From Arthrobacter sp. M4 (GTDB lineage: Bacteria; Actinomycetota; Actinomycetes; Actinomycetales; Micrococcaceae): 64,000 bases of DNA. Location: positions 273,171-337,170 of the forward strand of contig NZ_JAIWYX010000007.1 in the NCBI RefSeq assembly GCF_020251205.1, given 5' to 3'. This document shows positions 1 through 10,104 of this stretch, piece after piece. The stretch's first letter is position 1; each line of letters opens with the position of its first letter. The position numbers and the translations under genes were made by a program. The notes under the pieces were generated by a model. That model ran no database searches and was not told the DNA's origin. It saw only the letters and a program-made list of their open reading frames with translations.

Positions 1-22
1 GTAGAATTCTGGCGCTGACGTC

Positions 23-55
23 CACTAGACGGCGCCGCGATGGCGCCGTCTAGTG
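23..55. terminator. perfect hairpin, probable bidirectional terminator
   Basis: Two 14-base arms (23-36 and 42-55) are perfectly complementary around a five-base loop. The hairpin lies 62 bases beyond the stop of the amidohydrolase gene on the minus strand. No clear T-run follows it on either strand, so termination is inferred only from position and stem strength. Confidence 0.45.
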
Positions 56-72
56 TGCACCAGAAAGGGTGT

Positions 73-108
73 GGCTGGATTCCGAACATGCACCGTTCGA
101 ATCCAGCC
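73..108. terminator. second hairpin just past the amidohydrolase stop
   Basis: Positions 73-87 and 95-108 form a 14-pair stem with one bulged C and a seven-base loop, beginning 9 bases after the stop codon of the minus-strand gene. On the minus strand it is followed by a short pyrimidine stretch (CCCTTTCT). It probably ends that transcript. The right arm resembles a tRNA T-loop by chance; no tRNA folds here. Confidence 0.45.
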
Positions 109-116
109 TGCGTCGA

Positions 117-1454
117 TCAGAGCCCGTTCCGGACCACAGCTCCCTGGGCCACAACGGCGCGGACCTTCTCCAGGGCCGAACCGTCGGACAGCGGATCGGC
201 GTCGACCACCACGGCGTCTGCGTAAGATCCAGGCACCAGTCGACCAGCGGCGTCGCCCAAGCCGAGCAGCCTGGCCGAGTGGATGGTGGCGGACCGGAGT
301 GCCTCCAACGGGGACAGACCGGCCTCGGTGAGCAGGCGCACTTCGGTACCGATCGGCGTCACGTCGGTACCGAACGAGTCCGTGCCGGCCACTATCGTCA
401 CGCCTGCCTCGTGTGCGGCACGCACCGCAGCCTTGAGGATAGGCGTGTATTCCTTGCCGCGCGCAGCGAGGATCGGATTCGTGGAGGTCGCCATGCCGGT
501 GATGGCATCCATGGTGGGCGTGAAGAACGTTCCGCGCCGGGCCATCTCGGCAATCGTCGCCTCGCTGACGAACACACCGTGCTCGACGCTTCGCACCCCA
601 GCACGGACGGCGCCGTCGATCCCTTCCGCGCTGTAAGCGTGGCACAGGACGCCTGCGCCGTTGGCCGCCTTCACCACCGCGGAGATCTGCTCCTGGTTGT
701 AGACGAGTTGGCGGGGATCCTGCTCGGCGATGCCGGCGCGCGGATTGGCCCGGGTCTTGATGACCTTGGCGCCGCGCTGGAGGTTGACCCGGGTCAGGTA
801 GGCCAGGTCGGAGGTCTCCTTGACGCCGCCGTGGAGAGTGGCGAGCGGGGCAAGATCCGGGTCGGCAAGGACGGAATCGCCCAGTTCCGGGGAGATGAAG
901 AGACCGGCCGGCGTCATGCGGGGTGAGACACCCGGCGCCCAGCTTGGGAGGGCAGCGAGCGCAATGTCCTGGTAGAAGCTGCTGGAGCCGCTCCTCACGC
1001 TGGTTGCGCCGCCCTGCAGAAGGAGGCGGGCATCGGCCAACGCGTTCGCGTGGACGTGTGCGTCGATGAGTCCGGGGACCACCCAGCGCCCTGTGGCGTT
1101 GAGGATTCGTGCCCGGCCAGCGACGGCGGCAACTGCCTTTCGCGTCTCGTCCCGGGTTCCGACGGCGGTCACCTTGCCGCCGTCGAGCACCAGCACGCCG
1201 TCGGCGATCGCGGCGCCGGTCTTCGGGTCCACGATGGTTCCGCCCTCAATGATCAGGGGCGGAACCGTGAGCGGGCTGCCGTGGTAGTTAGGGCCCGACG
1301 GCGGTTCTGCGGCTTGGGAGGCCGGCGCGCCGGCGAGTTGGGCGGCGATGCTGGCCGCCGAAATTCCGGCGAGGGCGGCGGCCCCGGCCAGGATGCCGCG
1401 GCGCGGGAGACCGGCGGTCGGCCGCGGGGCCGAAGAATGGTCGTGAAGGCACAT
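117..1454 (-). CDS. Tat-exported amidohydrolase (imidazolonepropionase-like)
   Basis: A 445-residue metal-dependent hydrolase of the amidohydrolase superfamily that probably opens a cyclic amide or cleaves a C-N bond outside the membrane. I start it at the ATG at 1454 because AAGGAG stands 7 bases upstream; the longer open frame is shadow sequence. Residues 15-45 hold a signal (PRRGILAGAAALAGISAASI) ending near ASQA, with paired arginines typical of Tat export. The metal-binding DAHVH motif follows the beta-sandwich entry (VVPGLIDAHVHANAL), a second histidine is in VLCHAYS, another in SVEHGVF and the terminal aspartate in VAGTDSFGTD, so the active site looks complete. The gene stands alone on the minus strand, with paired TTGG-N4-CCAA repeats upstream. 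The substrate is unknown; prolidase-like and imidazolonepropionase-like members look alike at this level. Confidence 0.85.
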   Translation of the reverse strand: MCLHDHSSAPRPTAGLPRRGILAGAAALAGISAASIAAQLAGAPASQAAEPPSGPNYHGSPLTVPPLIIEGGTIVDPKTGAAIADGVLVLDGGKVTAVGTRDETRKAVAAVAGRARILNATGRWVVPGLIDAHVHANALADARLLLQGGATSVRSGSSSFYQDIALAALPSWAPGVSPRMTPAGLFISPELGDSVLADPDLAPLATLHGGVKETSDLAYLTRVNLQRGAKVIKTRANPRAGIAEQDPRQLVYNQEQISAVVKAANGAGVLCHAYSAEGIDGAVRAGVRSVEHGVFVSEATIAEMARRGTFFTPTMDAITGMATSTNPILAARGKEYTPILKAAVRAAHEAGVTIVAGTDSFGTDVTPIGTEVRLLTEAGLSPLEALRSATIHSARLLGLGDAAGRLVPGSYADAVVVDADPLSDGSALEKVRAVVAQGAVVRNGL

Positions 1455-1511
1455 CGTTGTACTCCTTGGGGAAGTGCGCTCGGGGGAGTGCGCGAATGAA
1501 GCCACGATACA

Positions 1512-1662
1512 TTGGTATCCCAAATTGGTGCTAGTTGGCCTTTGCGCGTTCATGCACGAATGTGTCTCGGATGCCAGAATCCAAGGAAAATGCGGGATAT
1601 TCTTGGTTTGAGGCGTGAGGCTGTCGGATCCGCGGCGAGTTTCTTGGTACTCCAAACTGGGG
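1512..1662. promoter_or_regulatory. two copies of a TTGGTA-N2-CCAAA-N-TGG operator-like repeat
   Basis: TTGGTATCCCAAATTGG at 1512-1528 recurs with two swapped or changed bases as TTGGTACTCCAAACTGG at 1644-1660. Each copy contains the inverted repeat TTGG-N4-CCAA. Both lie upstream of the minus-strand amidohydrolase, 58 and 190 bases from its start, a layout typical of a dimeric repressor with two operators. No regulator gene adjoins it, so the binding protein is unknown. Confidence 0.4.
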
Positions 1663-1789
1663 AAGTGTTCGGCGAGGCGATCTTTGATCGCGGACCCGTG
1701 GACGGTGACGACCCGGCCGGACCAGCGCCTAGACGTTTCGAGTATGTCCACAGGTGGCCCTTTTGTGACGCGTCGGTCGATGCTTGAGC

Positions 1790-1839
1790 ACCTAATACAG
1801 CGCGTTCCACCACCTATTTTTGGTGCTTTCACCACCTAG
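1790..1839 (+). promoter_or_regulatory. phased CACCTA box array A (3 boxes, 22-bp spacing)
   Basis: ACCTA starts at 1790, 1812 and 1834, exactly 22 bases apart, in the contexts GCACCTAAT, CCACCTATT and CCACCTAGA. The last box ends 62 bases before the start of the small membrane protein at 1901 and points toward it. The same box family precedes both large LuxR regulators and their surrounding operon further along the window, so this gene is probably co-regulated. Confidence 0.65.
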
Positions 1840-1900
1840 ACGGCAGTAGTGCGGATTAGCCTCTTTGAACAGGTGTGGGCAAGGGCAAGTTGGTGGATAC

Positions 1901-2350
1901 ATGGTTATTTCGGAATCGCGAATATCAGACAAGCACAGGGCGGTCTTGTGGAGTATCGTCGGTGCTTCCTGCTTGTTGACCGTTATCACGGCCCATGTGG
2001 GAGACATTCTGTGGGTGGGATTGCTGGTGACTGCTGTGATTCTGATCTTCACAATGCCAGTTCTATATATGCGGGTTGTCCTGAATACGACAGAAGAATC
2101 GGTAATTGTTCGATGCCTGCCGCTTTACTCCGTGACGATTCCGCGTGCGGATATTGTGTCCACCGCAATAGGCAGCGAGACCGGAATGGCTCACGGATTC
2201 GGATTCCGGTACCTCGGCCCGAACATCCGGGGCGTTCTTGTGGGCGGCCCGACTATCCTGCTCCAGACAGCCCGGAGGCGTTGGATCATTTCCGTTGTTG
2301 ACCCAGAGCGGGCGGTCTCGAGCCTGCAGGCACAATTCGGAATTCAGTAG
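1901..2350 (+). CDS. small two-helix membrane protein
   Basis: A 149-residue protein I cannot assign to a named family. Two hydrophobic segments near the N terminus (residues about 15-35, LWSIVGASCLLTVIT, and 38-58, ILWVGLLVTAVILIFTMPVL) form a helical hairpin. They are followed by a soluble part of beta character (SVIVRCLPLYSVTIPRADIVSTAIG), resembling bacterial PH-like membrane proteins that place a beta-domain after a TM hairpin. The ATG at 1901 has GGTGG just upstream; a TTG at 1865 is possible but lacks a ribosome-binding site. It ends three bases before the convergent rox gene. The phased boxes at 1790-1839 suggest control with the SipW/TasA locus. Base composition is lower in GC than its neighbours. 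Confidence 0.7.
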   Translation: MVISESRISDKHRAVLWSIVGASCLLTVITAHVGDILWVGLLVTAVILIFTMPVLYMRVVLNTTEESVIVRCLPLYSVTIPRADIVSTAIGSETGMAHGFGFRYLGPNIRGVLVGGPTILLQTARRRWIISVVDPERAVSSLQAQFGIQ

Positions 2351-2353
2351 CGG

Positions 2354-3823
<1,470 letters not shown>

Positions 3824-3846
3824 TCAGAGATTCTCCGCCACACCCC

Positions 3847-3865
3847 CGGGCTTGCCGCAAGCCCC
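3847..3865 (-). promoter_or_regulatory. rifamycin-associated element (RAE)
   Basis: Read on the minus strand the 19 bases are GGGGCTTGCGGCAAGCCCG, an almost perfect inverted repeat. This is the form of the rifamycin-associated element known to precede rifamycin-inactivating genes (rgt, rph, rox, helR) in actinobacteria and to mediate induction by the drug. It sits 72 bases upstream of the rox start. The sequence and position are seen directly; inducibility is inferred from the known element. Confidence 0.85.
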
Positions 3866-3916
3866 CTCGTGAGATGTAGATTGAAAATGCAGGACAATTC
3901 TTCGGGGAGAAACGCC

Positions 3917-4393
3917 CTACCTCCGCAACGCCCCTTCCCACACCAACTTGACTGCGTTCCGAAGCCGCAACCGAGTTGCCGCCTCGTCACCCACAGAAGG
4001 GGCCGGCACCACGAACTGGTAGTAATACAGCCCGTTGATGAGGTCGAACATGGCCTCGACGTCCAGCGATGGATCGAGTTCACCAGACTCGATGCCTCGC
4101 CGGATCTCGACAGCAACCGGCTCACGACGGCGCGCAACATGCCGTTCCCAGGGCAGTTTCCTGAGCTGCTCGTTTTTCAGGCCCATCGCCACGCGTTTCT
4201 TCACGAGCTTTCCCACGCGATCATCCACCGCCAACGAGGCCCGTTCATAGCTGCCCAGGATGGACTCCCAAGTGGTGGCGCTGAGCATGAGCTCGAAGCC
4301 GGACCGCATACGGTCCAGTGCGGGACTCTGAATGGCGGGGAGGTTAACAGTTGCTCGATTGTATGGCGGCGGTGCTTGAGGTCGCGTTGGCAT
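3917..4393 (-). pseudogene. TetR-family regulator missing its HTH domain
   Basis: The 158-codon frame matches only the ligand-binding C-terminal half of a TetR/AcrR repressor: helices such as DRMRSGFELMLSATTWESILGSYERASLAVDDRVGKL and the family-typical EIRRGIESGELDPSLDVEAMFDLINGLYYYQFVV. The N-terminal 50-60 residues that should form the helix-turn-helix are absent; the preceding codons (PTRPQAPPPYNRATV) are unrelated, and no frame upstream supplies an HTH. The sequence upstream (4394-4661) turns AT-rich, so the gene was probably cut by the insertion or rearrangement that brought in the next two small genes. It may once have governed rox or another neighbour. It could be translated as an HTH-less fragment, but I see no convincing ribosome-binding site. 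Confidence 0.7.
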
Positions 4394-4661
4394 GTCCCCG
4401 CATGCAACTTCCGATTCGTGCTGCTCGGCCGGGAGACCAGAAGGCTCGAAAATGCCGAGCCCAGGTGCTGCACACTCAGGCCTTAGAGAATTTTCTGGAT
4501 GACGCCACCTACGATTCTGATCGAAAATCCGAGAATAACACTCATTTTTGCGGATTTAACCACTCAAATTTGAAGAAATACACACTCAGCCGTTCAGAAC
4601 GTGTGCTTAGACTCTGCAAAAGGCGTCTCAAAACGAAGATTAAGACTTGAGGTTCTGATAA

Positions 4662-5057
4662 ATGACTGAGCAAAGCAGGAATTTATCTATTCTCGCATTT
4701 AGCGCCTGCTTGGTGATGCTCACAAGTTGCACTCAGGACAAGCAGAAATTGTCATCTCCCGAAGCCTGTGCGTCGCTGGAACTTGTCCTGCATCGAGCAG
4801 AAGTGTCATGGCCAGTTGCAAACCAGCGAATCACCACGAGCAGTTCAGAGGCCATCATCGATGGCTTCGAGGATGTGGCTGTCCAGACGCAGGGTGATAT
4901 GCGCGCGACATTGGACGCATGGATAGGTGGCTTTCGTCTAGTGTCCCCCTACCTGGTGGCGAATGACTTCGAAGGGGCCAAAAAGGCAATAAACGATGTC
5001 CAGGAGGAAATCATCCTTTTGGCCAACACAAATCTGGCTACTTTGTGTCACTGGTAG
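4662..5057 (+). CDS. small lipoprotein of unknown function
   Basis: A 131-residue protein whose first 25 residues are a lipoprotein signal: a short polar start, the hydrophobic ILAFSACLVML and the lipobox LTSC. The mature part (EACASLELVLHRAEVSWPVANQRI...) is mostly helical with two further cysteines, and I recognise no family. The ATG at 4662 has GAGG eleven bases ahead. The next gene, another exported protein, starts 21 bases after its stop, so the two are probably co-transcribed. Both have AT-richer codon use than the surroundings and follow a truncated TetR gene, which suggests acquisition by horizontal transfer. No recognisable promoter motif was found. Confidence 0.65.
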   Translation: MTEQSRNLSILAFSACLVMLTSCTQDKQKLSSPEACASLELVLHRAEVSWPVANQRITTSSSEAIIDGFEDVAVQTQGDMRATLDAWIGGFRLVSPYLVANDFEGAKKAINDVQEEIILLANTNLATLCHW

Positions 5058-5078
5058 CCACAAAACAAGGAGGGTTCC

Positions 5079-5669
5079 ATGAAAAGAAATATCGGGAGTC
5101 TGTTTATTGCAATCCTTGTTGCCGCTGGTTCCATAATTTCGGCGCCTGCGGCTACGGCTGCCCCTCGTCAGGATTCTTGGGAGCAGGATACGAAGGCGAC
5201 TCCAGCAGAGGTTGCCGAATTAAAGAAGCTGCAGAAAATCGCGGGAAAGCCTGTGACCTATCAGCCATCACTCAGTGAATCGGATAATGGATTGCTTACA
5301 ACTGCGTCTGTGGATCTGTTTGTGTGCGAACTCCATCCATCGGTCGTGCACCTCCGGTCATCTTCTGGCAATGGTGCCGTCGGTGCCAAACCTTACACGA
5401 AATGCCTAGCTGGAACGCCCAGCCAGATTACACACGACAGTACGCTCTACATGGTTGAGTGGTTTGGTCTGTCCTATGTATCTCTCGCAAGCAAGAGCCA
5501 GACAGCTTACAACACACTCAGCATGACTTTGACGTCGTTGGAATGGTGGTGCAGGAATACGAACAACTCGAAGTTCGTGCAAAAAACAAATGGCTCGAGC
5601 GTGCAGGCTGGCAGGACGTACTATGCGTCGGTGTCAACTGTGCAGTCGACCTTATCCTGTGGCAAATAG
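5079..5669 (+). CDS. secreted protein of unknown function
   Basis: A 196-residue exported protein: MKRN start, hydrophobic core SLFIAILVAAGSIIS and a signal peptidase site after APAATAA. The mature chain begins with a charged helical stretch (EVAELKKLQKIAGK) and continues into a beta-rich part containing four cysteines (VCELHP, TKCLAG, WWCRN, LSCGK) that could form two disulfides. AAGGAGGG lies 8 bases before the ATG, a strong ribosome-binding site. It forms a two-gene unit with the lipoprotein upstream and is closed by a clear terminator at 5680-5717. I recognise no family. Candidate roles include a small exported toxin or a surface protein, but nothing in the sequence decides this. Confidence 0.75.
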   Translation: MKRNIGSLFIAILVAAGSIISAPAATAAPRQDSWEQDTKATPAEVAELKKLQKIAGKPVTYQPSLSESDNGLLTTASVDLFVCELHPSVVHLRSSSGNGAVGAKPYTKCLAGTPSQITHDSTLYMVEWFGLSYVSLASKSQTAYNTLSMTLTSLEWWCRNTNNSKFVQKTNGSSVQAGRTYYASVSTVQSTLSCGK

Positions 5670-5679
5670 CTAGATAATT

Positions 5680-5717
5680 GCTGAGGGTGCCGCACTGATA
5701 GACGGGGCACCCTCAGC
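5680..5717. terminator. bidirectional terminator between convergent genes
   Basis: Arms GCTGAGGGTGCC (5680-5691) and its exact complement (5706-5717) enclose a 14-base loop. The hairpin occupies the whole gap between the stop at 5669 on the plus strand and the stop at 5722 on the minus strand, so it can end both transcripts. Confidence 0.75.
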
Positions 5718-5721
5718 ATCG

Positions 5722-6471
5722 CTATGGCGCCGGTCGAATAGACGATGTCAGATCTGTGGATCTGCGGACCGGAATGCATTCCAAATCTGAAAGCTGTTTC
5801 ACAGTTTCCACCAGCGATGAAGATCCGGCCAGAATGCTCGAATCAAAGTCGACGTTGGACACCAATAGCCAACTCTCATCAGTAGGCCAGAGGTAGTTTG
5901 GCGTTAACCCGTTGCCCGCTTTCCACCCCAATTGCGGGAACTGCAGGAAGGCAGCCGCGGCAAGATCCAGCTGGGAGAGAACGTAAAACAAATAGGATTC
6001 GCCCTGAATAGAGACGGTCTGCCCTAGGCGAATCGCCTCGGCACTTTCAGAGTATTCCGATAGCGGTTCCCAACCGGTCCAGAATCCGGCATAAAACGGA
6101 CCGTCCGAAGTTTCGGCTAGCAGGTCGGCCAGAGCCGTGAAGCCGGGGCAATCGAGTCGGCCCTCCTCAGGCGGGTACACGGTTCCAACTCCTGGCACGA
6201 GTGCGGGTTCCCCATACTTGCCGGACAAATCAGCCCAAAGGGTCTGTTCTTCAAGGTTCCTTCCCAGCGCAGAGGCTACAGTGCCCCAGCTGATCAGAGG
6301 ATCGGGGCCGGTACCAAGCCCCGGCTCGGACGTTCCGTGTCCCTTGTGGAGAATACGCAGATGCGATTCGAATCCCGCCGGGACGATTCCAGCCACTTTT
6401 GCGGAAGGGCTAAGTCTTGCTAGTCGGGTGGCCAAGTCGTGGCTGGTTTCGCTGGCTGCGTTCAATTCCAT
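5722..6471 (-). CDS. conserved actinobacterial hypothetical protein
   Basis: A 249-residue soluble protein without signal peptide or membrane segment. Its C-terminal half has the pattern of an uncharacterised actinobacterial family: a tryptophan-rich PFYAGFWTGWEPL segment, then NYLWPTDESWLLVSNVDFDSSILAGSSSLVETV, where related proteins have a WPEDRAWCVATEIDF-type motif before a glycine-rich turn. No catalytic motif is evident. The ATG at 6471 is preceded by GGAGGAGG on the minus strand, so the start is secure. It is a single gene, convergent with the small secreted protein pair and divergent from the helicase. The function is unknown. Confidence 0.7.
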   Translation of the reverse strand: MELNAASETSHDLATRLARLSPSAKVAGIVPAGFESHLRILHKGHGTSEPGLGTGPDPLISWGTVASALGRNLEEQTLWADLSGKYGEPALVPGVGTVYPPEEGRLDCPGFTALADLLAETSDGPFYAGFWTGWEPLSEYSESAEAIRLGQTVSIQGESYLFYVLSQLDLAAAAFLQFPQLGWKAGNGLTPNYLWPTDESWLLVSNVDFDSSILAGSSSLVETVKQLSDLECIPVRRSTDLTSSIRPAP

Positions 6472-6930
6472 AGCTGCCTCCTCCAGACCGTCTCAACGTA
6501 TCTGCACATGGATGAAAACTGTTATCTGCACATTCTCCTGGTCTCCCCACAACCAGAGTGGGCGGCAAACCGGGTCCCGTGAACCCTTTGCTGAGCAGAA
6601 CTAAGGAAAGCATAAGAATGGGATTCCTCGCCTAGGTGTACGTTTACGCAGGAATGAGTGGCTTCGAACAAAGAATTGAGTGCCAGCTTGATGCCGGCCG
6701 GGCGCCATGCTGAGCGTTGTGATGCCGGAGCCGAAAGCCTTCGTCTTTGTGTTGACTTTGGCACGGCGTTGGGCAGCGGCGGCGTAGCAGTTCAGCCACC
6801 TTGCCGGTCGTGTCGCCGGTTTGGCGCCCGCGCAACCGACCTCGGAAAGAGCTGGCCGTACTCGTTCAAAGCGACCGCTGGCATCGCACCTCTGTTGGCC
6901 ATTGTCACACCCACCAAATACCCTGGCGCA
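6472..6930. other. intergenic region ahead of the helicase
   Basis: About 460 bases separate the divergent starts. The helicase frame stays open upstream to 6658, but that extension is rich in arginine, cysteine and glycine (RSCRRFGARATD) with no homology-like features, so I treat it as noncoding leader. I see no distinct promoter, repeat or RNA gene. Confidence 0.4.
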
Positions 6931-9900
6931 GTGAACACATTCGATGGGGGACTGGCGGCACAGCGGCTGCCAGAGGGACTGTACGAGCTACTGAATACCA
7001 GCGCTCTTGAGATGCGCCTCGGGGAAGTGCCGGAGCTGCAGCCGGCCTTTGCTGACATTGACGAAGAAGATGCCCCGGATATCCTGTCCCGCCACGTCGC
7101 GGAAGCAGTACGGCAAACCCTTACGGCAGCGAAGCCCAGCGAACGCGTCGACCTCGCCAACCGCCTGCTCCAAGAGCTCCGGCACGAAGACAGGGTCGTA
7201 GAAGGCCCCACCCAGCTTCAATCCCTCCACCGTCCGGACAAGCTCAAGCGCCGAAACCTCCGCCGCCCTACCACAAAGCTGAGCGACTCAGCACTCCTCA
7301 CCAACAGCAAAGACGATCCCAACCTTGCAGCGGAACTCCGCACAGAGATTGAATCCGCCAACACCGTAGATCTTCTATGCGCCTTCGTCCGCTGGACCGG
7401 CCTGCGCCTCCTTGAACCGGCACTGGAACAGCTCAGCGAACGTGGTGGCAGGCTGAGGGTAATAACAACCACCTACATGGGCGCCACGGAACGCCGTGCC
7501 ATAGATGAGCTCGTAAGACGCTACGGCGCGGAAGTAAAGATCAACTATGAAACCCAGGCAACCCGTCTCCACGCCAAGGCCTGGCTCTTCCGTCGTGATT
7601 CGGGTTTCGACACAGCCTACGTTGGAAGCTCCAACCTCAGCCAAGCCGCCTTGTTGGACGGCCTGGAGTGGAATGTCCGACTCAGCTCTGTGGCCACGCC
7701 CGCTCTTCTCAAGAAATTTGAGGTGACCTTCGACAGCTACTGGGAACAGCGGGCCTTCCAGAGCTACGACCCGGACCGCGACGGCGAGAAGCTGGATGCA
7801 GCACTGGAACGCAACGGTGGCAAGCGCACAGCCGTGACGGACGCGCCAACAGGTCTTGAGGTCGAGCCATACCTCCACCAGGAGGAGATGCTTGAAGACT
7901 TGGAGGCTGAACGCCTGAAAGGGCACAGCCGGAACCTTCTTGTTGCCGCCACAGGCACTGGCAAAACCGTCATCGCCGCTCTGGACTACAGACGTCTTTG
8001 TGAGGCGGCGGGTCGTGACCTTAAGCTCCTTTTCGTCGCCCATCGTCAGGAAATTCTCCAGCAGTCGCTCCGCACTTATCGGGATGTCATGCAGGATGGC
8101 GCCTTTGGCGAGTTGTATGTGGGGGACCACAAACCGTCCGAGTGGAAGCACATCTTCGCGTCCGTTCAGTCACTTAATGTCCTGGGAATTGAGCAGCTGG
8201 AGCCGGACTTCTTCGACGTCGTGGTGATTGATGAGTTCCACCATGCAATGGCACCCACCTATCGAAAGCTTTTGACTCACTTCCAGCCGCAGCAGCTCCT
8301 CGGACTGACCGCAACGCCGGAACGCGGCGACGGTGTCAACGTGGCGCAGCAGTTCTTTGAAGGCCGCACGGCAAGCGAATTGCGGCTTTGGGATGCTCTC
8401 GACGCCGACCTGCTGGTCCCGTTTCACTATTTCGGCGTCTCGGATGACGTTGACCTGCGTCAGGTCGAGTGGAAACGCGGCAATTACGACGCCGCCCAGC
8501 TGGATCGGCTGTATACAGGCAACGATGCTCGTGCGGCCAAGGTCATTCGCGAGCTACGGGACAAAGTGACTAGCACAGAGCACATGCGTGCGATCGGCTT
8601 CTGTGTCTCTGTTCAACATGCCTACTACATGGCTGAAGTCTTCAACCGTGCCGGTATCAGATCGCTGGCTGTCGACGGAACAACTAACGACGACGACCGC
8701 CGGCTCGCACTGGAAAAGCTTCGGCGTCGGGAGGTCAACTGCATTTTTGCTGTTGATCTTTTCAATGAGGGTCTGGACATCCCGCAGGTGGACACCATCC
8801 TGATGCTCCGGCCAACTCAGAGTGCTACTGTTTTCCTGCAGCAGCTTGGCAGGGGACTGCGTCGAGCCGACGACAAAGCTGTGTTGACGGTGATGGATTT
8901 CATCGGCCAACAACGACGTGAATTCCGCTTCGATCTCCGTTACCGGGCGCTCACAGGCTACGGTCGCAAGGAACTCGAAAAAGCCGTCGAGGACGAGTTT
9001 CCCTTTCTGCCCTCTGGATCACAGATCGTGCTCGATAGGGTGGCCCAGAAAGTCGTATTGGACAACATAAAGGCCCAGCTTCGCTTCAACCGCGTGCAGC
9101 TTGTGCAAGACATCGCTTCTTATGCAGAGACAGAACTGGAACATTATCTTCGGCGGTCGGGCAACGACATCAAGACCATCTACCGCTCGACAAAGGATTC
9201 GTGGACGGGCTATTTGCGCCAGGCCGGGCTCCTTGATAATCATCGCGTTGGTCTCTCGAAATCCCCAGCCGAGGATTTCATCAGGGACCAGCTAATAAGC
9301 CAAGCGGACGACGCTGAGAAGAACCTCCTGGGTCGAATGGCTGCTCTGATCCACGTGGACGACCCCGAACGTGCTGAAGCGTACTCGATGCTCGTGAGCG
9401 GCGACGCGCCCCGTTACGCGGAGCTCGGATTGCGTGAGCAAACTTTCGCTCGGATGCTGTTCTACACACTCTGGGATGATGCCGGCGGTTTTGAATCTTA
9501 CGATGCTGGACTGGACCATTTGCGTCACTATCGGTTCGTATGCAGCGAGATTCAGCAGCTTGTGAAGCTTGGCGTGGCTGGATCCAAATATGCTGCGAAG
9601 GGACTAGGAGTCGGACTTCAGCACATTCCTTTGCTCTCGCACGCCACCTATCGACGTGAAGAAGTCCTTGCAGCCCTTCAATTCGGGTCCCTAGAGCTCG
9701 GCAAGAATGTCCAACACAGGGAGGGCGTGGCCTGGTGCCCGGCGACATCGACGGACGCCTTCTTCGTGACCCTGAACAAGGACGATCGCAAGCACTCAGC
9801 CACCACGATGTACCAGGACTATGCGATCAGCCCCGAGCGGTTCCACTGGGAGTCGCAGAACGCGACGTCGCCGGAAAGCAAAACAGGCCGGAGGTACCTT

Positions 9901-10104
9901 GACCGCGTGGCTCACGGGTCACATGTTGTCCTGTTCACCCGAGAGACTGCGGAAGACGAAACAGGTCTGACGGTTCCGTACACATGCCTTGGACAACTTG
10001 ACTACGTCCAGCACTTGGGCTCGCGACCGATCTCGATCACGTGGAAGCTTCATCGGCAGATGCCTGCAGACGTGTTCGCTACCGCGGCGGCGGTGGCCCA
10101 ATGA
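6931..10104 (+). CDS. PLD-nuclease/SF2 helicase with DUF3427 C-terminus
   Basis: A roughly 1057-residue multidomain protein. After an N-terminal helical part comes a phospholipase-D-like domain with the half-site HAKAWLF (codons near 7573) followed by VGSSNLSQAAL. Then follows a superfamily 2 helicase core: Walker A ATGTGKT near 7955, DEFHHA near 8232, LTATPER near 8308 and motif VI QQLGRGLRRADD near 8842. The C-terminal third corresponds to the DUF3427 region of this architecture. Such proteins are found in many genomes, often in variable loci, and are suspected of DNA repair or phage defence; none of that is shown here. I chose the GTG at 6931 because the protein then has the usual family length (about 1050). 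A small frame overlaps its stop by four bases. Confidence 0.85.
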   Translation: MNTFDGGLAAQRLPEGLYELLNTSALEMRLGEVPELQPAFADIDEEDAPDILSRHVAEAVRQTLTAAKPSERVDLANRLLQELRHEDRVVEGPTQLQSLHRPDKLKRRNLRRPTTKLSDSALLTNSKDDPNLAAELRTEIESANTVDLLCAFVRWTGLRLLEPALEQLSERGGRLRVITTTYMGATERRAIDELVRRYGAEVKINYETQATRLHAKAWLFRRDSGFDTAYVGSSNLSQAALLDGLEWNVRLSSVATPALLKKFEVTFDSYWEQRAFQSYDPDRDGEKLDAALERNGGKRTAVTDAPTGLEVEPYLHQEEMLEDLEAERLKGHSRNLLVAATGTGKTVIAALDYRRLCEAAGRDLKLLFVAHRQEILQQSLRTYRDVMQDGAFGELYVGDHKPSEWKHIFASVQSLNVLGIEQLEPDFFDVVVIDEFHHAMAPTYRKLLTHFQPQQLLGLTATPERGDGVNVAQQFFEGRTASELRLWDALDADLLVPFHYFGVSDDVDLRQVEWKRGNYDAAQLDRLYTGNDARAAKVIRELRDKVTSTEHMRAIGFCVSVQHAYYMAEVFNRAGIRSLAVDGTTNDDDRRLALEKLRRREVNCIFAVDLFNEGLDIPQVDTILMLRPTQSATVFLQQLGRGLRRADDKAVLTVMDFIGQQRREFRFDLRYRALTGYGRKELEKAVEDEFPFLPSGSQIVLDRVAQKVVLDNIKAQLRFNRVQLVQDIASYAETELEHYLRRSGNDIKTIYRSTKDSWTGYLRQAGLLDNHRVGLSKSPAEDFIRDQLISQADDAEKNLLGRMAALIHVDDPERAEAYSMLVSGDAPRYAELGLREQTFARMLFYTLWDDAGGFESYDAGLDHLRHYRFVCSEIQQLVKLGVAGSKYAAKGLGVGLQHIPLLSHATYRREEVLAALQFGSLELGKNVQHREGVAWCPATSTDAFFVTLNKDDRKHSATTMYQDYAISPERFHWESQNATSPESKTGRRYLDRVAHGSHVVLFTRETAEDETGLTVPYTCLGQLDYVQHLGSRPISITWKLHRQMPADVFATAAAVAQ

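Noticed and set aside
73..108. tRNA-like 3' end (GTTCGAATCC)
   Set aside because: The T-loop-like bases are part of a long hairpin with a complementary left arm; no acceptor, D or anticodon stems can be drawn.
25..926. long antisense frames over the amidohydrolase
   Set aside because: They run opposite or in another frame of a well-supported gene, are arginine/glycine-rich without motifs, and lack ribosome-binding sites. They are shadows caused by high GC.
6658..6930. 91-residue N-terminal extension of the helicase
   Set aside because: The frame is open, but the residues are unlike a folded domain and the family length is reached from 6931. It is possible but unsupported.
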